Assembly: GCF_902506325.1 (NCBI RefSeq)
Contig: NZ_LR732330.1
Span: 744,001 to 808,000, forward strand
DNA length: 64,000 nucleotides
Source of the DNA: Limnobacter sp. 130
GTDB lineage: Bacteria > Pseudomonadota > Gammaproteobacteria > Burkholderiales > Burkholderiaceae_B
Reading direction: 5' to 3'
Shown: piece by piece, positions 18,932 through 27,944 of the stretch
Numbering within the stretch: position 1 is the first letter of the stretch
Layout of the letters: every line of letters starts with the position of its first letter
Translations under genes and position numbers: made by a program
The notes under the pieces: generated by a model
The model's input: the letters and a program-made list of their open reading frames with translations, nothing else
What the model was told of the DNA's origin: nothing
Databases searched by the model: none

Positions 18932-19060
18932 AGGGGAAAAATACTCTTGAATTGGTTTTTTGAGCTTGTCTCCTCTCCCCCCCTTAGTCGGTCAACCTAT
19001 CCACCCCTCTTGGGGTGGGAGACTGCCAAGATTGCCGACAAATTCAGTTCAACCAGCAGA

Positions 19061-20377
19061 TCAGTGGAACTGTTCTTCTTCTGTAGAGCCTTTCAAGGCT
19101 GTTACTGAAGAAGCACCACCCTGGATCACAGTCGTTACGTCATCGAAGTAACCTGCGCCAACTTCTTGCTGGTGAGATACGAAAGTATAACCTTGTTCGC
19201 GCGCTGCGAACTCAGGTTCTTGAACCATATTGACATAATGCTTCATGCCTTCGCCGTTGGCGTATGCATTGGCAAACTTGAATGTGTTGTACCAGTTAAC
19301 GTGAATACCGGCCAATGTAATGAACTGGTACTTGTAACCCAAGGCTGACAGGTCTTCCTGGAAGGAAGCGATCTGGCTGTCGTTCAGGTTTTTCTTCCAG
19401 TTAAATGATGGTGAGCAGTTGTAGCTCAACAGCTTGCCTGGGTTCTTTTCCAGAACGGCTTGGGCAAATTCACGGGCAAAACCGATGTCGGGTGTACCTG
19501 TTTCACACCATACCAGGTCAGCGTAAGGTGCGTAGGCGATACCACGGCTGATGGCTTGTTCCAGACCATTCTTCACGCGGTAGAAACCTTCAGGAGTGCG
19601 CTCGCCAGTCAAGAATGGCTTGTCGTTTTCATCGAAGTCAGAAGTCAGCAGGTTAGCAGCTTCGGCATCAGTACGGGCCAGAACGATTGAGGGAACACCC
19701 ATTACGTCGGCGGCCAAACGTGCAGAAATCAGTTTTTGAATGGCTTCAGCAGTTGGAACCAAAACCTTGCCACCCATGTGACCACACTTCTTCACAGCGG
19801 CCAATTGGTCTTCGAAGTGAACACCAGCAGCACCTGCAGCGATCATGTTCTTCATCAGTTCGTAGGCGTTCAAAACACCACCGAAACCGGCTTCACCGTC
19901 GGCCACGATAGGCAGGAAGTAATCGATTGCGTCGTCGGACTTCATTTTGCCGTCGCAAATGTTCTTCCACTGAATTTCGTCAGCGCGCTGGAATGTGTTG
20001 TTGATACGACGAACCATTTTTGGCACTGAGTCGTAAGCGTACAGAGACTGGTCGGGGTACATGGTTTCAGAGCTGTTACCGTCAGCAGCAACTTGCCAGC
20101 CTGACAGGTACACGGCTTCCAAACCAGCTTTGGCTTGCTGCATGGCCTGGCCAGCAGTGATCGCGCCGAACGCATTCACGTAGCCTTTCTTGGCTGTACC
20201 GTTTACTTTTTCCCACAGCTTTTCAGCACCGCGCTTGGCCAGTGTGTACTCTGGCTGCAGTGAACCGCGCAGACGTACCACGTCTTCAGCTTTGTAGCCG
20301 CGCTTTACCAGCTTCCAGCGGGGGTTGGTTTCCCAGTCTTTGTTGAGTTCTTGAACCTGTTGGTCAAAAGATTTCAT
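19061..20377 (-). CDS. aceA: isocitrate lyase
   Basis: A 438-residue isocitrate lyase, which cleaves isocitrate to succinate and glyoxylate and commits carbon to the glyoxylate shunt. The catalytic signature KKCGHMGGK is present with Cys198, preceded by FEDQ of the metal site, and the C-terminal [10 protein letters not shown] block is intact. The frame is open further upstream, but the ATG at 20377 follows an AAGGA ribosome site and gives the normal family length. A palindromic site at 20542-20553 lies about 165 bases upstream and may be an operator. No malate synthase gene lies adjacent. Confidence 0.96.
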   Translation of the reverse strand: MKSFDQQVQELNKDWETNPRWKLVKRGYKAEDVVRLRGSLQPEYTLAKRGAEKLWEKVNGTAKKGYVNAFGAITAGQAMQQAKAGLEAVYLSGWQVAADGNSSETMYPDQSLYAYDSVPKMVRRINNTFQRADEIQWKNICDGKMKSDDAIDYFLPIVADGEAGFGGVLNAYELMKNMIAAGAAGVHFEDQLAAVKKCGHMGGKVLVPTAEAIQKLISARLAADVMGVPSIVLARTDAEAANLLTSDFDENDKPFLTGERTPEGFYRVKNGLEQAISRGIAYAPYADLVWCETGTPDIGFAREFAQAVLEKNPGKLLSYNCSPSFNWKKNLNDSQIASFQEDLSALGYKYQFITLAGIHVNWYNTFKFANAYANGEGMKHYVNMVQEPEFAAREQGYTFVSHQQEVGAGYFDDVTTVIQGGASSVTALKGSTEEEQFH

Positions 20378-20735
20378 GGTGATTTCCTTAGAGGCGATAG
20401 AGAAAAAAGAAAACGGTTCGCTTGATGGCCTACTTGCGGTGCCCTGCGTGTACAGCTTCGCGGGTATCACTTGGGCAAGTGGTGTCGATCAGGTGATGAG
20501 CCGTATCTTACAGATCATTTCGCAGAGCAACAAGAGTTATATCTTATACAAGACTTTTTTTCGTATCGTTTAAAATCAATCACTTAACTCTAATTAATCA
20601 CGATGTGAAATACTTTTTCTCTAAATGAAAAAGAGGATGCACTCTAAATCATGCGGCGCAACCTTCTAAAAATGGTTCTTGTGAACATTTTGACCTTGCC
20701 GAACCACTCAATAAAAACATCAAACGGAAATGACG
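20378..20735. other. 358-base intergenic region between divergent aceA and the CheD-like gene
   Basis: No gene is seen here. The region is A/T rich and holds the probable aceA control region with the inverted repeat at 20542-20553, a 7-bp hairpin of CTTTTTC and GAAAAAG at 20613-20633, and a weak promoter-like pair for the rightward gene: TTGACC at 20690 and TAAAAA 16 bases later. Confidence 0.5.
20542..20553. promoter_or_regulatory. imperfect palindrome upstream of aceA, candidate operator
   Basis: The site reads TCTTATACAAGA on the plus strand and TCTTGTATAAGA on the minus strand, a 12-base near-perfect inverted repeat. On the minus strand it overlaps TATAAG/TATAAC hexamers that could serve as a -10 element of the aceA promoter, and a TCTTG is repeated nearby. 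Regulator unknown. Confidence 0.4.
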
Positions 20736-21185
20736 ATGACTCGCTTGCTTGCCGCCCACATGATCGGTCAGAACCAATATGGCTTAATCTCGCCTACCTC
20801 GAGCCATGGCGATTCCATTCGGATCGGCACTACAGGGTGCGCGCTGTGCGTAGGCTTGGCTTTGTGGCGCGAATCGGATGGGAAAGCATTGGTGGCCCAC
20901 ATACAACCGGATCATCTCAGCAAAATTGAGGAGTCAGTCGACCGAATCTATCAACTGATCCCGAATCCCGGCAAATTCTTATGCGTCACTGCCGGCGTAG
21001 ATCAAAGCACAGACAAAATCATTGCCTCATTGCTTAAAACGTATGGTGTGGAACCTGTCGTGAAAAAAGGCTACGATGAAATATCAATAGTTTCTAGCAC
21101 CGGCGCAATACGGGTAAGTCGAACTTCGCTGATTCAAACCGATGAAACGAGGCCCCCGAATTTTTTCACCAGAGACCTGTCCTGA
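20736..21185 (+). CDS. small protein with CheD-like pattern, function unknown
   Basis: A 149-residue protein. The ATG at 20736 is preferred over the in-frame ATG six bases earlier because the CGGA ribosome site is then properly spaced. The pattern GTTGCALCVGLALW with Cys35, then ALVAHIQP with His55, then a strand-helix-strand unit (FLCVTAGVDQS, IIASLLKTYGVEPVV) and a closing TGAIRVSR strand resembles the CheD glutamine-deamidase fold: GSC...C, then NHFML, then KVFGGA, then TSAVRVER in the real CheD at 43200-43799. Similarity is weak and the Cys-His spacing is three residues longer. It is not linked to chemotaxis genes here. It could be an unrelated protein. Confidence 0.6.
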   Translation: MTRLLAAHMIGQNQYGLISPTSSHGDSIRIGTTGCALCVGLALWRESDGKALVAHIQPDHLSKIEESVDRIYQLIPNPGKFLCVTAGVDQSTDKIIASLLKTYGVEPVVKKGYDEISIVSSTGAIRVSRTSLIQTDETRPPNFFTRDLS

Positions 21186-21202
21186 AACTGTCAGAGCAAA
21201 AA

Positions 21203-21694
21203 TCAAACCAAAGCTGCATCTGAGATCAAAACGCCGTCTTCATCCGCATACACCCAATTGCCGGGGCGCACGGTGGTGAAGCTGAGCGCAACATCAATGT
21301 TCTCATGGCCAATACCCCGCTTCTGACTTTTCATGGGGTGTGTGGCCAATGCGCGAATGCCCACATCGCACTCATCCAGCTCCAGTGTGTCACGCACGCA
21401 GCCGTACACAAGAATACCTGCCCAGTTGTTCTTCTCGGCCAGCATCCCAAGGTTGCCACCGACCAGGGCACAACGCATGCTGCCGCCGCCATCGACCACC
21501 AATACTTTGCCTTGCCCGTCTTTCTCCAGGGCGCTGCGCACCAGCGAGTTGTCTTCGAACACTTTCAGGGTATGCGCCTGGCCCATAAAACTGCTTTTCA
21601 GGCCCCAGCTTTGAAACATGGGTTCAACAACACGCAATGTGCCCGCGGCAATTTTGTCTTCGTTTGCATCACAAAGGTCGGTGGTGGGGGTCAT
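21203..21694 (-). CDS. RraA-like protein (RNase E inhibitor / HMG aldolase family)
   Basis: A 163-residue RraA-family protein. The ATG at 21694 is chosen because GGAG sits just upstream; the longer TTG start would swallow that site. The family block [13 protein letters not shown] (about 73-85), [10 protein letters not shown] (about 95-104) and the C-terminal [13 protein letters not shown] are conserved. Members either bind and inhibit RNase E (RraA) or act as 4-hydroxy-4-methyl-2-oxoglutarate/oxaloacetate aldolases using a divalent metal. The G-x20-R-D constellation needed for the aldolase is present, so both roles are open. It stands as a single gene. Confidence 0.85.
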   Translation of the reverse strand: MTPTTDLCDANEDKIAAGTLRVVEPMFQSWGLKSSFMGQAHTLKVFEDNSLVRSALEKDGQGKVLVVDGGGSMRCALVGGNLGMLAEKNNWAGILVYGCVRDTLELDECDVGIRALATHPMKSQKRGIGHENIDVALSFTTVRPGNWVYADEDGVLISDAALV

Positions 21695-21775
21695 GGGAAG
21701 CTCCAAAATTAAATGCGATTATTGACAGCCAAAATTTAAACATGAAATACGGGCAGTAAACATGGTCGAAAGGTT

Positions 21776-22780
21776 TCAGTGCTGATTTCTGAACTCTCTG
21801 GGAGAGATACCCTGCCACTTGACAAAGGCACTGGTAAAGCTTCGCCGGTCTGAGTATCCAAGGTTTGCAGCAATGGTTTCGATGTCAAGCACCGAGCCTT
21901 TCAACATTTCGCAGGCCAGTTCATGACGCACAGCCCCTAGAATTTCAGCATACGACTTGCCCTCGCTTTTAAGCCTGCGCTGCAAGGTTCGTGGGTGAAT
22001 GTGTAGCTCCTCGCCTATCACCTGTATTGGCTCACTCAGCATACTCAAGCGAGACTTCAACAGTCGCTTGATTTGTATTTCCAGCGTTTGCTCCTGCACA
22101 TCAGGCAATAATCGGTCCAAAATTACGGCTTGCGCTTTGTGGTGCGCCGAAGGTATTCCGCCAGGCAAAGGCAAATCGAGTGCAGAGGAATGCACCACAA
22201 GGCGGTTGTTGGCCTGCTGAAACAGGACTGTGGTTTTAAGCACCTCTTGATAGGCGGATTCTTGGGTCAAAGGTGCATGGCGAAATTCAATTCGCTTGAT
22301 CAAGTGTGATCCAGGGCTGAGAAGGTGAATGAACTTCAACACGGCCGACATGGCAGCCTCTACAAAACCGGGCAGGTCTTCGTTAACCCCAGTGTGGTCG
22401 GATACTTTGACTTCCAGCGCTGCCTCATCACCCAGATTCAGGGTTTTGAAATGCAAATTGGGATGCAGCAACTTGGGCGACCAATCCAGCACGCGCATGG
22501 CCTCTTGGGGGGTCGAGGCGCTGGTTACAAAAGTTGCTAATTCAGGCAAACCATCAAAATTGAATGAATCGCCAAACACCAAGGGAAAGTGGTGACTTGG
22601 TTTGCGTGCATCCACTGCCCCAAACAAGGAGTGAAAGCACTGCAACGACATTCGCCGCCGTGGATCGCCACTCATGTCGATTTCAAGTTTCAGCTCTTGC
22701 ATGACACTGTTCAAATCAATGTCGCAGCGCCGCGCTGCGTTGGCAAGGCTTGCAAGCATTTGAAAATTGATGGTTTCCAC
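21776..22780 (-). CDS. AraC-family transcriptional regulator
   Basis: A 334-residue regulator with an N-terminal arabinose-binding-like domain of the OruR/ArgR-type AraC subgroup (about 20-200) and a C-terminal double helix-turn-helix (about 235-330: IGEELHIHPRTLQRRLKSEG and IAANLGYSDRRSFTSAFVKW followed by GISPREF). It is divergent from the PF10118-like hydrolase with a 124-base gap, a common arrangement for regulators of lipid or alkane-related catabolic genes in this class. The effector is unknown. Confidence 0.9.
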   Translation of the reverse strand: METINFQMLASLANAARRCDIDLNSVMQELKLEIDMSGDPRRRMSLQCFHSLFGAVDARKPSHHFPLVFGDSFNFDGLPELATFVTSASTPQEAMRVLDWSPKLLHPNLHFKTLNLGDEAALEVKVSDHTGVNEDLPGFVEAAMSAVLKFIHLLSPGSHLIKRIEFRHAPLTQESAYQEVLKTTVLFQQANNRLVVHSSALDLPLPGGIPSAHHKAQAVILDRLLPDVQEQTLEIQIKRLLKSRLSMLSEPIQVIGEELHIHPRTLQRRLKSEGKSYAEILGAVRHELACEMLKGSVLDIETIAANLGYSDRRSFTSAFVKWQGISPREFRNQH

Positions 22781-22904
22781 CCTGTCTCCAGTATGTTAAA
22801 TAATTCAGTTTGTCGTGAATTCTTCCTTATTTGTCATTTCAAATCATATCGTGTGCCGTGGTGATTCTGTAATCTTTATTCAAACGAAGCAGCAGGAGGC
22901 GGCA

Positions 22905-23783
22905 ATGACAACCACATCGTTCAAAGAAGACATCGTAGTTCGCAAAGATCTGGACTTTGGGATTACCGACAACGACATCCCCAGATACTGGATGGACGGA
23001 GACGCATTCAAAACCCGCGTGATTGATGGCGTACAAATGAGTTTTCCGGACGGGGAACGTTACTTCATCTCTAGCGTGCGAAACTTCAAAGACAAAATCA
23101 CCGATCCCGAATTGCTGAAAGCGGTCAAGGACTTTTCTTTTCAGGAAGGCCAGCATGGCAAGGTGCACACCGACTACAACAAACGCTTGAAAGAACAAGG
23201 CGTGCCGGTGGACAAAATGCTGCACGTGATCACCAAAATCATGAATCGCCGCCTGCAGGTGCTTTCCCCTGAATACAACCTGGCCATGACAGCTGCGCTT
23301 GAACATTTCACAGCGATGATGGCTGAAATGTTCTTTGCCCGCAAAGAAGTGATGGCCGGTGCAGACCCCCGCGTGCGCGCCATGCTGGCATGGCATGCTG
23401 TTGAGGAAATGGAACACAAAGCAGTGGCATTTGACGTGATGCAAAAAGTTGCCAAGGTAGGCTACTTCAAACGCAGCCTGGCAATGGCTCACGCCATGTT
23501 CAATTTCACGCTGCACACCTTGGTGTTCACCTGGATCATTTTGGGAACCGATGGATTCAAAGGCTGGACCCGGTTCAAAATGTACGCCAAGGGCCTGGTG
23601 TGGCTGCTGGGTCCCAAGGGCTTGTACAGCAGTTTGCTGCCCAAGTTGCTGAACTATTTCAAGCCAGGATTTCACCCCTGGCAAGACCCCACTGTGCACA
23701 ACTACGGCGTGTGGCTGGAAACATTCAACAAGACCGGCAACCCGGTTGAGGCTGGCGAGGCGATGTACGCGGCCGCACACTAA
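22905..23783 (+). CDS. predicted metal-dependent hydrolase (PF10118-like)
   Basis: A 292-residue protein. ATG at 22905 has a strong AGGAGG site; longer in-frame starts are rejected. It is rich in His and Glu residues spaced on helices (FQEGQHGKVH, ALEHFTAMMAEMFF, WHAVEEMEHKAVAF), which look like ligands of a di-iron or zinc centre. This matches the family called predicted metal-dependent hydrolases, whose activity is not established. A hydrophobic segment near residues 200-222 (FNFTLHTLVFTWIIL) suggests membrane association. The divergent AraC regulator is its probable controller. An 11-bp hairpin follows the gene. Confidence 0.8.
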   Translation: MTTTSFKEDIVVRKDLDFGITDNDIPRYWMDGDAFKTRVIDGVQMSFPDGERYFISSVRNFKDKITDPELLKAVKDFSFQEGQHGKVHTDYNKRLKEQGVPVDKMLHVITKIMNRRLQVLSPEYNLAMTAALEHFTAMMAEMFFARKEVMAGADPRVRAMLAWHAVEEMEHKAVAFDVMQKVAKVGYFKRSLAMAHAMFNFTLHTLVFTWIILGTDGFKGWTRFKMYAKGLVWLLGPKGLYSSLLPKLLNYFKPGFHPWQDPTVHNYGVWLETFNKTGNPVEAGEAMYAAAH

Positions 23784-23801
23784 GGCTTCGACCCAAGGCA
23801 A

Positions 23802-23835
23802 TCATTCAGGGCAGAACTTTCTCGGCCCTGAATGA
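23802..23835 (+). terminator. perfect 11-bp hairpin after the metal-dependent hydrolase gene
   Basis: TCATTCAGGGC pairs perfectly with GCCCTGAATGA around a 12-base loop, 18 bases after the stop codon. There is no T-run after it, so it may be a Rho-aided terminator, an mRNA 3'-end stabiliser, or an operator for the next gene, whose start lies just beyond. Confidence 0.55.
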
Positions 23836-23847
23836 CACCGACAGGTA

Positions 23848-24732
23848 TTGAAGCTGCCAGGTAAATGCCAAGTGATATCCAATACGCCCAACGTCAATTC
23901 AAATTCCTCCTCCCCGGTAAACACTCAAAGTCAGCTCACAGGCAAGGCAATTTCGATTTCAGCAAAAGCCATTGCCAGTCAATTACAGCAAGATCAATCC
24001 GCCCAAACACTGCAAGAAGTCGACAGCGGAGGAATGCTCGCCATGCTGTCAAAATTTGGCAACTTCAAAGCCTTGCCAAGACTGCTGACAGCCATTGCAT
24101 GCCCGGCCCGGGTAAAGCGTCACAACACCTCTGCCTGGATTACCGGAAAAATAAGCAACACGGATTACACCCTGGTACACGTTCCAATTGCAGCAATTCG
24201 GTCACAGCACAGCATTGATGGGGAAGCGATTGAAAAAACAGCGCAACGGGCAAGCCGCATTCTGGCTTGGATGAAAACCAACCCAACAGACAAAACAATT
24301 CATCTGGATGCCATGAACTTTCTGGCAGGCTCAACAGGCGCTTTGAAAATTGGTTGCGCAAGCGCCGATCGATTGATCACGCTCGACGGCGTTGGACGCC
24401 TTGAGGCCGTTCGACAAGCCAAGGTGGAATATTTAAAAGAAACTGGCCGGCCACACCCGCTGGAAAAAATTGAGTGCTACGCAGCCCGACTAAAAGAAGA
24501 CGAGTACGAGAGCCTGTACAGAACCAGCAGCTACTTTCGCGATGAAGCAGGAAATCAACTCGACAAACCCGAGCACGACTTGGTGCCGTACTCTGGCCTG
24601 CCAAGGCTGGTTGCAGGCCAGGCACTTAACCTGGCCCGCCACTCGATTGAATCAAGCCTGCCGAGTTTTTCGGATAACTTCAGCAGGCAGATTCCCGACG
24701 ATTACTTCAGTGCACCACACGTTCAAACGTAA
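23848..24732 (+). CDS. orphan protein with ParB/sulfiredoxin-like pattern
   Basis: A 294-residue protein if the TTG at 23848 is used; GTG at 23869 is an alternative and neither has a strong ribosome site. The first 60 residues are unusually rich in Asn, Ser, Gln and Thr. The middle follows the order of a ParB-like domain: strand VPIAAIR (112-118), helix [14 protein letters not shown], strand KTIHLDA, then [17 protein letters not shown] (175-191) where ParB proteins have a G-H-R-R-L-x-A motif, then a strand with acidic DEYE. The His and first Arg are replaced by Val and Gly, so catalysis or nucleotide binding by the usual route is doubtful. Its 3' end overlaps clpB by 26 bases, tail to tail. 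Function unknown. Confidence 0.6.
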   Translation: MKLPGKCQVISNTPNVNSNSSSPVNTQSQLTGKAISISAKAIASQLQQDQSAQTLQEVDSGGMLAMLSKFGNFKALPRLLTAIACPARVKRHNTSAWITGKISNTDYTLVHVPIAAIRSQHSIDGEAIEKTAQRASRILAWMKTNPTDKTIHLDAMNFLAGSTGALKIGCASADRLITLDGVGRLEAVRQAKVEYLKETGRPHPLEKIECYAARLKEDEYESLYRTSSYFRDEAGNQLDKPEHDLVPYSGLPRLVAGQALNLARHSIESSLPSFSDNFSRQIPDDYFSAPHVQT

Positions 24733-27295
24733 ATGCACCGTCCTTGAAATCCACGGGCACCACATCATTTGGACCGAACCGGCCTTCCAGAATCATCTTC
24801 GAAACGGGGTTCTCGATGATCTGCTGAATCGCCCGCTTCAAAGGCCTTGCACCATACAGTGGATCAAAGCCAGCCTTCACTACTTCAGCCAATGCTGCTT
24901 CGCTTACCTCTAGGCGCATGTCGCGGCTTGCCAAACGCTGTTGCAAACGATGCAACTGAATGCGTGCAATGTTGGCAATGTGCGCATTGTCCAGGGCATG
25001 AAACACCACCAATTCATCAACCCGGTTAATGAATTCCGGGCGGAAATGTTGCTTCACTTCTTCCATCACCGCGGCTTTGATCAACTCGCCGTCTTGCCCG
25101 GCCAAACGTTGAATTTCATGCGAACCCAGGTTGGATGTCATCACGATTACCGTATTTTTAAAGTCCACAGTGCGGCCTTGCCCATCGGTCAAACGACCAT
25201 CGTCGAGCACCTGCAACAGCACGTTAAATACATCGGGGTGGGCCTTTTCCACCTCGTCCAGCAGAATGACGCTGTAAGGTTTGCGGCGCACAGCCTCGGT
25301 CAGATAACCGCCTTCGTCGTAACCCACGTACCCTGGAGGCGCCCCCACCAAGCGGCTCACCGTGTGCTTTTCCATGAACTCACTCATGTCAATGCGAACA
25401 AGGTGGTCTTCTGAGTCGAACAGGAAGCCCGCCAAGGCTTTGCACAATTCGGTTTTACCCACACCCGTGGGGCCTAAAAACAGGAATGAACCCAAAGGCT
25501 TGTTGGGGTCGGAAAGCCCGGCACGCGAGCGGCGAATGGCATCCGATACCAAGGTAACCGCTTCGTCTTGCCCCACCACACGCATGTGCAAGGCCGCTTC
25601 CATTTGCAGCAACTTGTCGCGTTCACCCTGCAACATTTTGCTGACCGGAATGCCCGTGGCTCGGCTCACCACTTCAGCAATTTCCTCGGTGCCAACTTGC
25701 GTGCGCAACAACCTGTTGGGTTTCTTCTCGCCACCCTCGTTGTCTTTCACATCGTTTAGTTTTTTCTCCAGATCAGGCAATTTGCCGTACTGAAGTTCAG
25801 ACACCTTTTGCCAGTCGCCCTTGCGCTTCCACTGTTCAATTTCTGCGCGAATGTGATCAATTTCCTCTTTGATGGCTGCGCTGCCCTGCACTGCTGCTTT
25901 TTCACTTTTCCAGATTTCATCCAGGTCGGCGTATTCGCGCTCAAGGCGAACAATTTCCTCTTCGATCAAAGCCAAGCGCTTTTTCGAGGCCTCGTCTTGC
26001 TCACGCTTCACGGCCTCGCGTTCAATTTTTAATTGAATAATGCGGCGATCAAGCTTGTCCATTTCCTCGGGTTTGGAATCAATTTCCATCTTGATTCTGG
26101 CGGCAGCTTCGTCGATCAGATCAATGGCCTTGTCGGGCAAGAAGCGATCTGTGATGTAGCGGTGAGAAAGCTCGGCTGCGGCCACAATGGCGGGGTCGGT
26201 AATGTCCACGCCGTGGTGCAACTCATAACGTTCCTGCAAGCCACGAAGAATGGCAATGGTGCTTTCAACGCTGGGCTCGCCCACCAATACCTTTTGGAAA
26301 CGGCGTTCAAGTGCGGCATCCTTTTCAAGGTATTTTCGGTATTCATCCAGCGTGGTGGCGCCAATACAGTGCAACTCACCGCGGGCCAGTGCGGGCTTTA
26401 ACATATTGCCAGCGTCAATTGCGCCTTCGGCTTTGCCTGCACCCACCATGGTGTGAATTTCGTCGATAAACACAATGGTTTGGCCTTCATCGGCGGCCAC
26501 GTCTTTCAACACGGCTTTCAAGCGTTCTTCAAATTCGCCCCGGTATTTTGCACCAGCCAACAACAGCGCCATGTCCAGCACCAACACCCGCTTGTTTTTC
26601 AAGGTATCGGGTACTTCGCCATTCACAATGCGCTGGGCCAAGCCTTCCACAATGGCGGTTTTACCCACCCCTGGCTCGCCAATCAGCACCGGGTTGTTTT
26701 TCGTGCGGCGTTGCAAAATTTGAATGGCGCGGCGAATTTCATCGTCACGACCAATCACGGGGTCAAGCTTGCCCTTGCGGGCACGCTCGGTTAAATCAAT
26801 GGTGTATTTTTTCAAAGCCTCGCGCTGGCTTTCGCCATCAGCGCTGTCTACTGCAGCACCGCCACGCACCTGTTCAATGGCAGTGTTCAGCGACTGGGCA
26901 TTCAAACCCGCTTCCTTCATCACCCTGGCCAAGCCTGTGCTGTCTTGCAAACAAGCCAACAAAAACAACTCGCTGGCAATAAACTGGTCGCCACGCTTCT
27001 GCGCTTCTTTGTCAGTCAAATTCAGGGCGGCTTGCAATTTGCTGCCAATCTGGATTTGCCCGGCATTGTTGGCCACTTGGGGCAGGTTGTTCACCTCGGC
27101 TTCAACGCCCTTGATCAGCACCTGCGGATTGCCACCTGCCTTGCTGATCACCCCGCGCACCGATCCTTCGCCCTGCTTGAGCATGGCCAACAACACGTGT
27201 GCAGGTTCAACAGTGGGGTTGTCTTTTCCCACGGCCAGGCTTTGGGCGTCGGCCAAAGCTTCCTGAAACTTGGTGGTGAGTCGATCTAAACGCAT
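24707..27295 (-). CDS. clpB: ClpB protein disaggregase
   Basis: An 862-residue AAA+ chaperone that extracts and refolds aggregated proteins with DnaK. Order: N-domain with two Clp-N repeats (1-145), first AAA module with Walker [11 protein letters not shown], a long coiled-coil M-domain (about 410-525, dense in Glu, Arg and Lys), second AAA module with [10 protein letters not shown], and the C-terminal domain. The M-domain length and absence of a ClpP-binding loop separate it from ClpA/ClpC. A heat-shock-type promoter lies at 27346-27372. The gene stands alone and overlaps the convergent ParB-like orphan at its 3' end. Confidence 0.97.
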   Translation of the reverse strand: MRLDRLTTKFQEALADAQSLAVGKDNPTVEPAHVLLAMLKQGEGSVRGVISKAGGNPQVLIKGVEAEVNNLPQVANNAGQIQIGSKLQAALNLTDKEAQKRGDQFIASELFLLACLQDSTGLARVMKEAGLNAQSLNTAIEQVRGGAAVDSADGESQREALKKYTIDLTERARKGKLDPVIGRDDEIRRAIQILQRRTKNNPVLIGEPGVGKTAIVEGLAQRIVNGEVPDTLKNKRVLVLDMALLLAGAKYRGEFEERLKAVLKDVAADEGQTIVFIDEIHTMVGAGKAEGAIDAGNMLKPALARGELHCIGATTLDEYRKYLEKDAALERRFQKVLVGEPSVESTIAILRGLQERYELHHGVDITDPAIVAAAELSHRYITDRFLPDKAIDLIDEAAARIKMEIDSKPEEMDKLDRRIIQLKIEREAVKREQDEASKKRLALIEEEIVRLEREYADLDEIWKSEKAAVQGSAAIKEEIDHIRAEIEQWKRKGDWQKVSELQYGKLPDLEKKLNDVKDNEGGEKKPNRLLRTQVGTEEIAEVVSRATGIPVSKMLQGERDKLLQMEAALHMRVVGQDEAVTLVSDAIRRSRAGLSDPNKPLGSFLFLGPTGVGKTELCKALAGFLFDSEDHLVRIDMSEFMEKHTVSRLVGAPPGYVGYDEGGYLTEAVRRKPYSVILLDEVEKAHPDVFNVLLQVLDDGRLTDGQGRTVDFKNTVIVMTSNLGSHEIQRLAGQDGELIKAAVMEEVKQHFRPEFINRVDELVVFHALDNAHIANIARIQLHRLQQRLASRDMRLEVSEAALAEVVKAGFDPLYGARPLKRAIQQIIENPVSKMILEGRFGPNDVVPVDFKDGAFTFERVVH

Positions 27296-27345
27296 GTGTG
27301 CAAACCCTTCTTAACAATTTTGAGTCACAATACCCATGAACCGTA

Positions 27346-27372
27346 TGTGTGGGCGAGCGTGGTGATTTCAAG
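27346..27372 (-). promoter_or_regulatory. sigma-32-type heat-shock promoter of clpB
   Basis: On the minus strand CTTGAAA (27372-27366) is a perfect -35 element. After 12 bases comes CCCACACA (27353-27346), a partial match to the CCCCATNT -10 element. It lies 51-77 bases upstream of clpB, a gene usually in the sigma-32 regulon. Not tested. Confidence 0.5.
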
Positions 27373-27418
27373 ATAACGCCAACACAAATGACTTGCACTA
27401 TTTTTCAAGTACGCTGCC

Positions 27419-27943
27419 ATGCAAATCAAACAACTCCAAGTAGCCTATGCGCCTGAACACGACCGTATATTGATGCGGATCAACTCGTCTGAAAATCAGG
27501 AGGTTCGGGTGTGGCTGACACGGCGCATGGTGCGCATGCTGATACCCAGCCTGGATGAAATGATGCAAAAGCTGTTGGCCAGCGACAGGCCGCTAAATGA
27601 TGCGGGCCGCAAAGCACTGCTGGAAATGAGCCGGGAGGTGTCGCTGTATTCAGCCGACTTCAAAAGCCCGTTTCAGGACAAAAACACCACAACCCCCCTG
27701 GGTTCCGACCCGCTGCTGATCACTCAAATTGAACTTCGCCCCAGCGGCGAGGCGCACAACACCGACCTGGTGTTGAAGCTGGTGGCCGGCAGTGGCAAGG
27801 GGTTTGAAATGCGCATGGCCGAACAGTTGCAACACGGCTTTGCCGACTTGTTGATCAAAACATGTGGGCAAGCCGATTGGGGCCTGCATTTCAAGAGTGT
27901 GCCCAGCATTATCGAACGGCCTGAAACGCGCCATTTGAACTAA
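27419..27943 (+). CDS. conserved hypothetical protein, 174 residues
   Basis: I do not recognise a family. It is a soluble protein without signal peptide or membrane segment. The N-terminal half is VAYAPEHDRILMRIN followed by a helical segment, VRVWLTRRMVRMLIPSLDEM, and the C-terminal half looks like beta strands (LLITQIELRPS, TDLVLKLVAG). It shares the 123-base upstream region with divergent clpB and ends one base from the hemW stop, tail to tail. No ribosome site is obvious before the ATG. Codon use and composition look like the neighbours, so it is probably a real and resident gene. Confidence 0.75.
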   Translation: MQIKQLQVAYAPEHDRILMRINSSENQEVRVWLTRRMVRMLIPSLDEMMQKLLASDRPLNDAGRKALLEMSREVSLYSADFKSPFQDKNTTTPLGSDPLLITQIELRPSGEAHNTDLVLKLVAGSGKGFEMRMAEQLQHGFADLLIKTCGQADWGLHFKSVPSIIERPETRHLN

Positions 27944-27944
27944 G

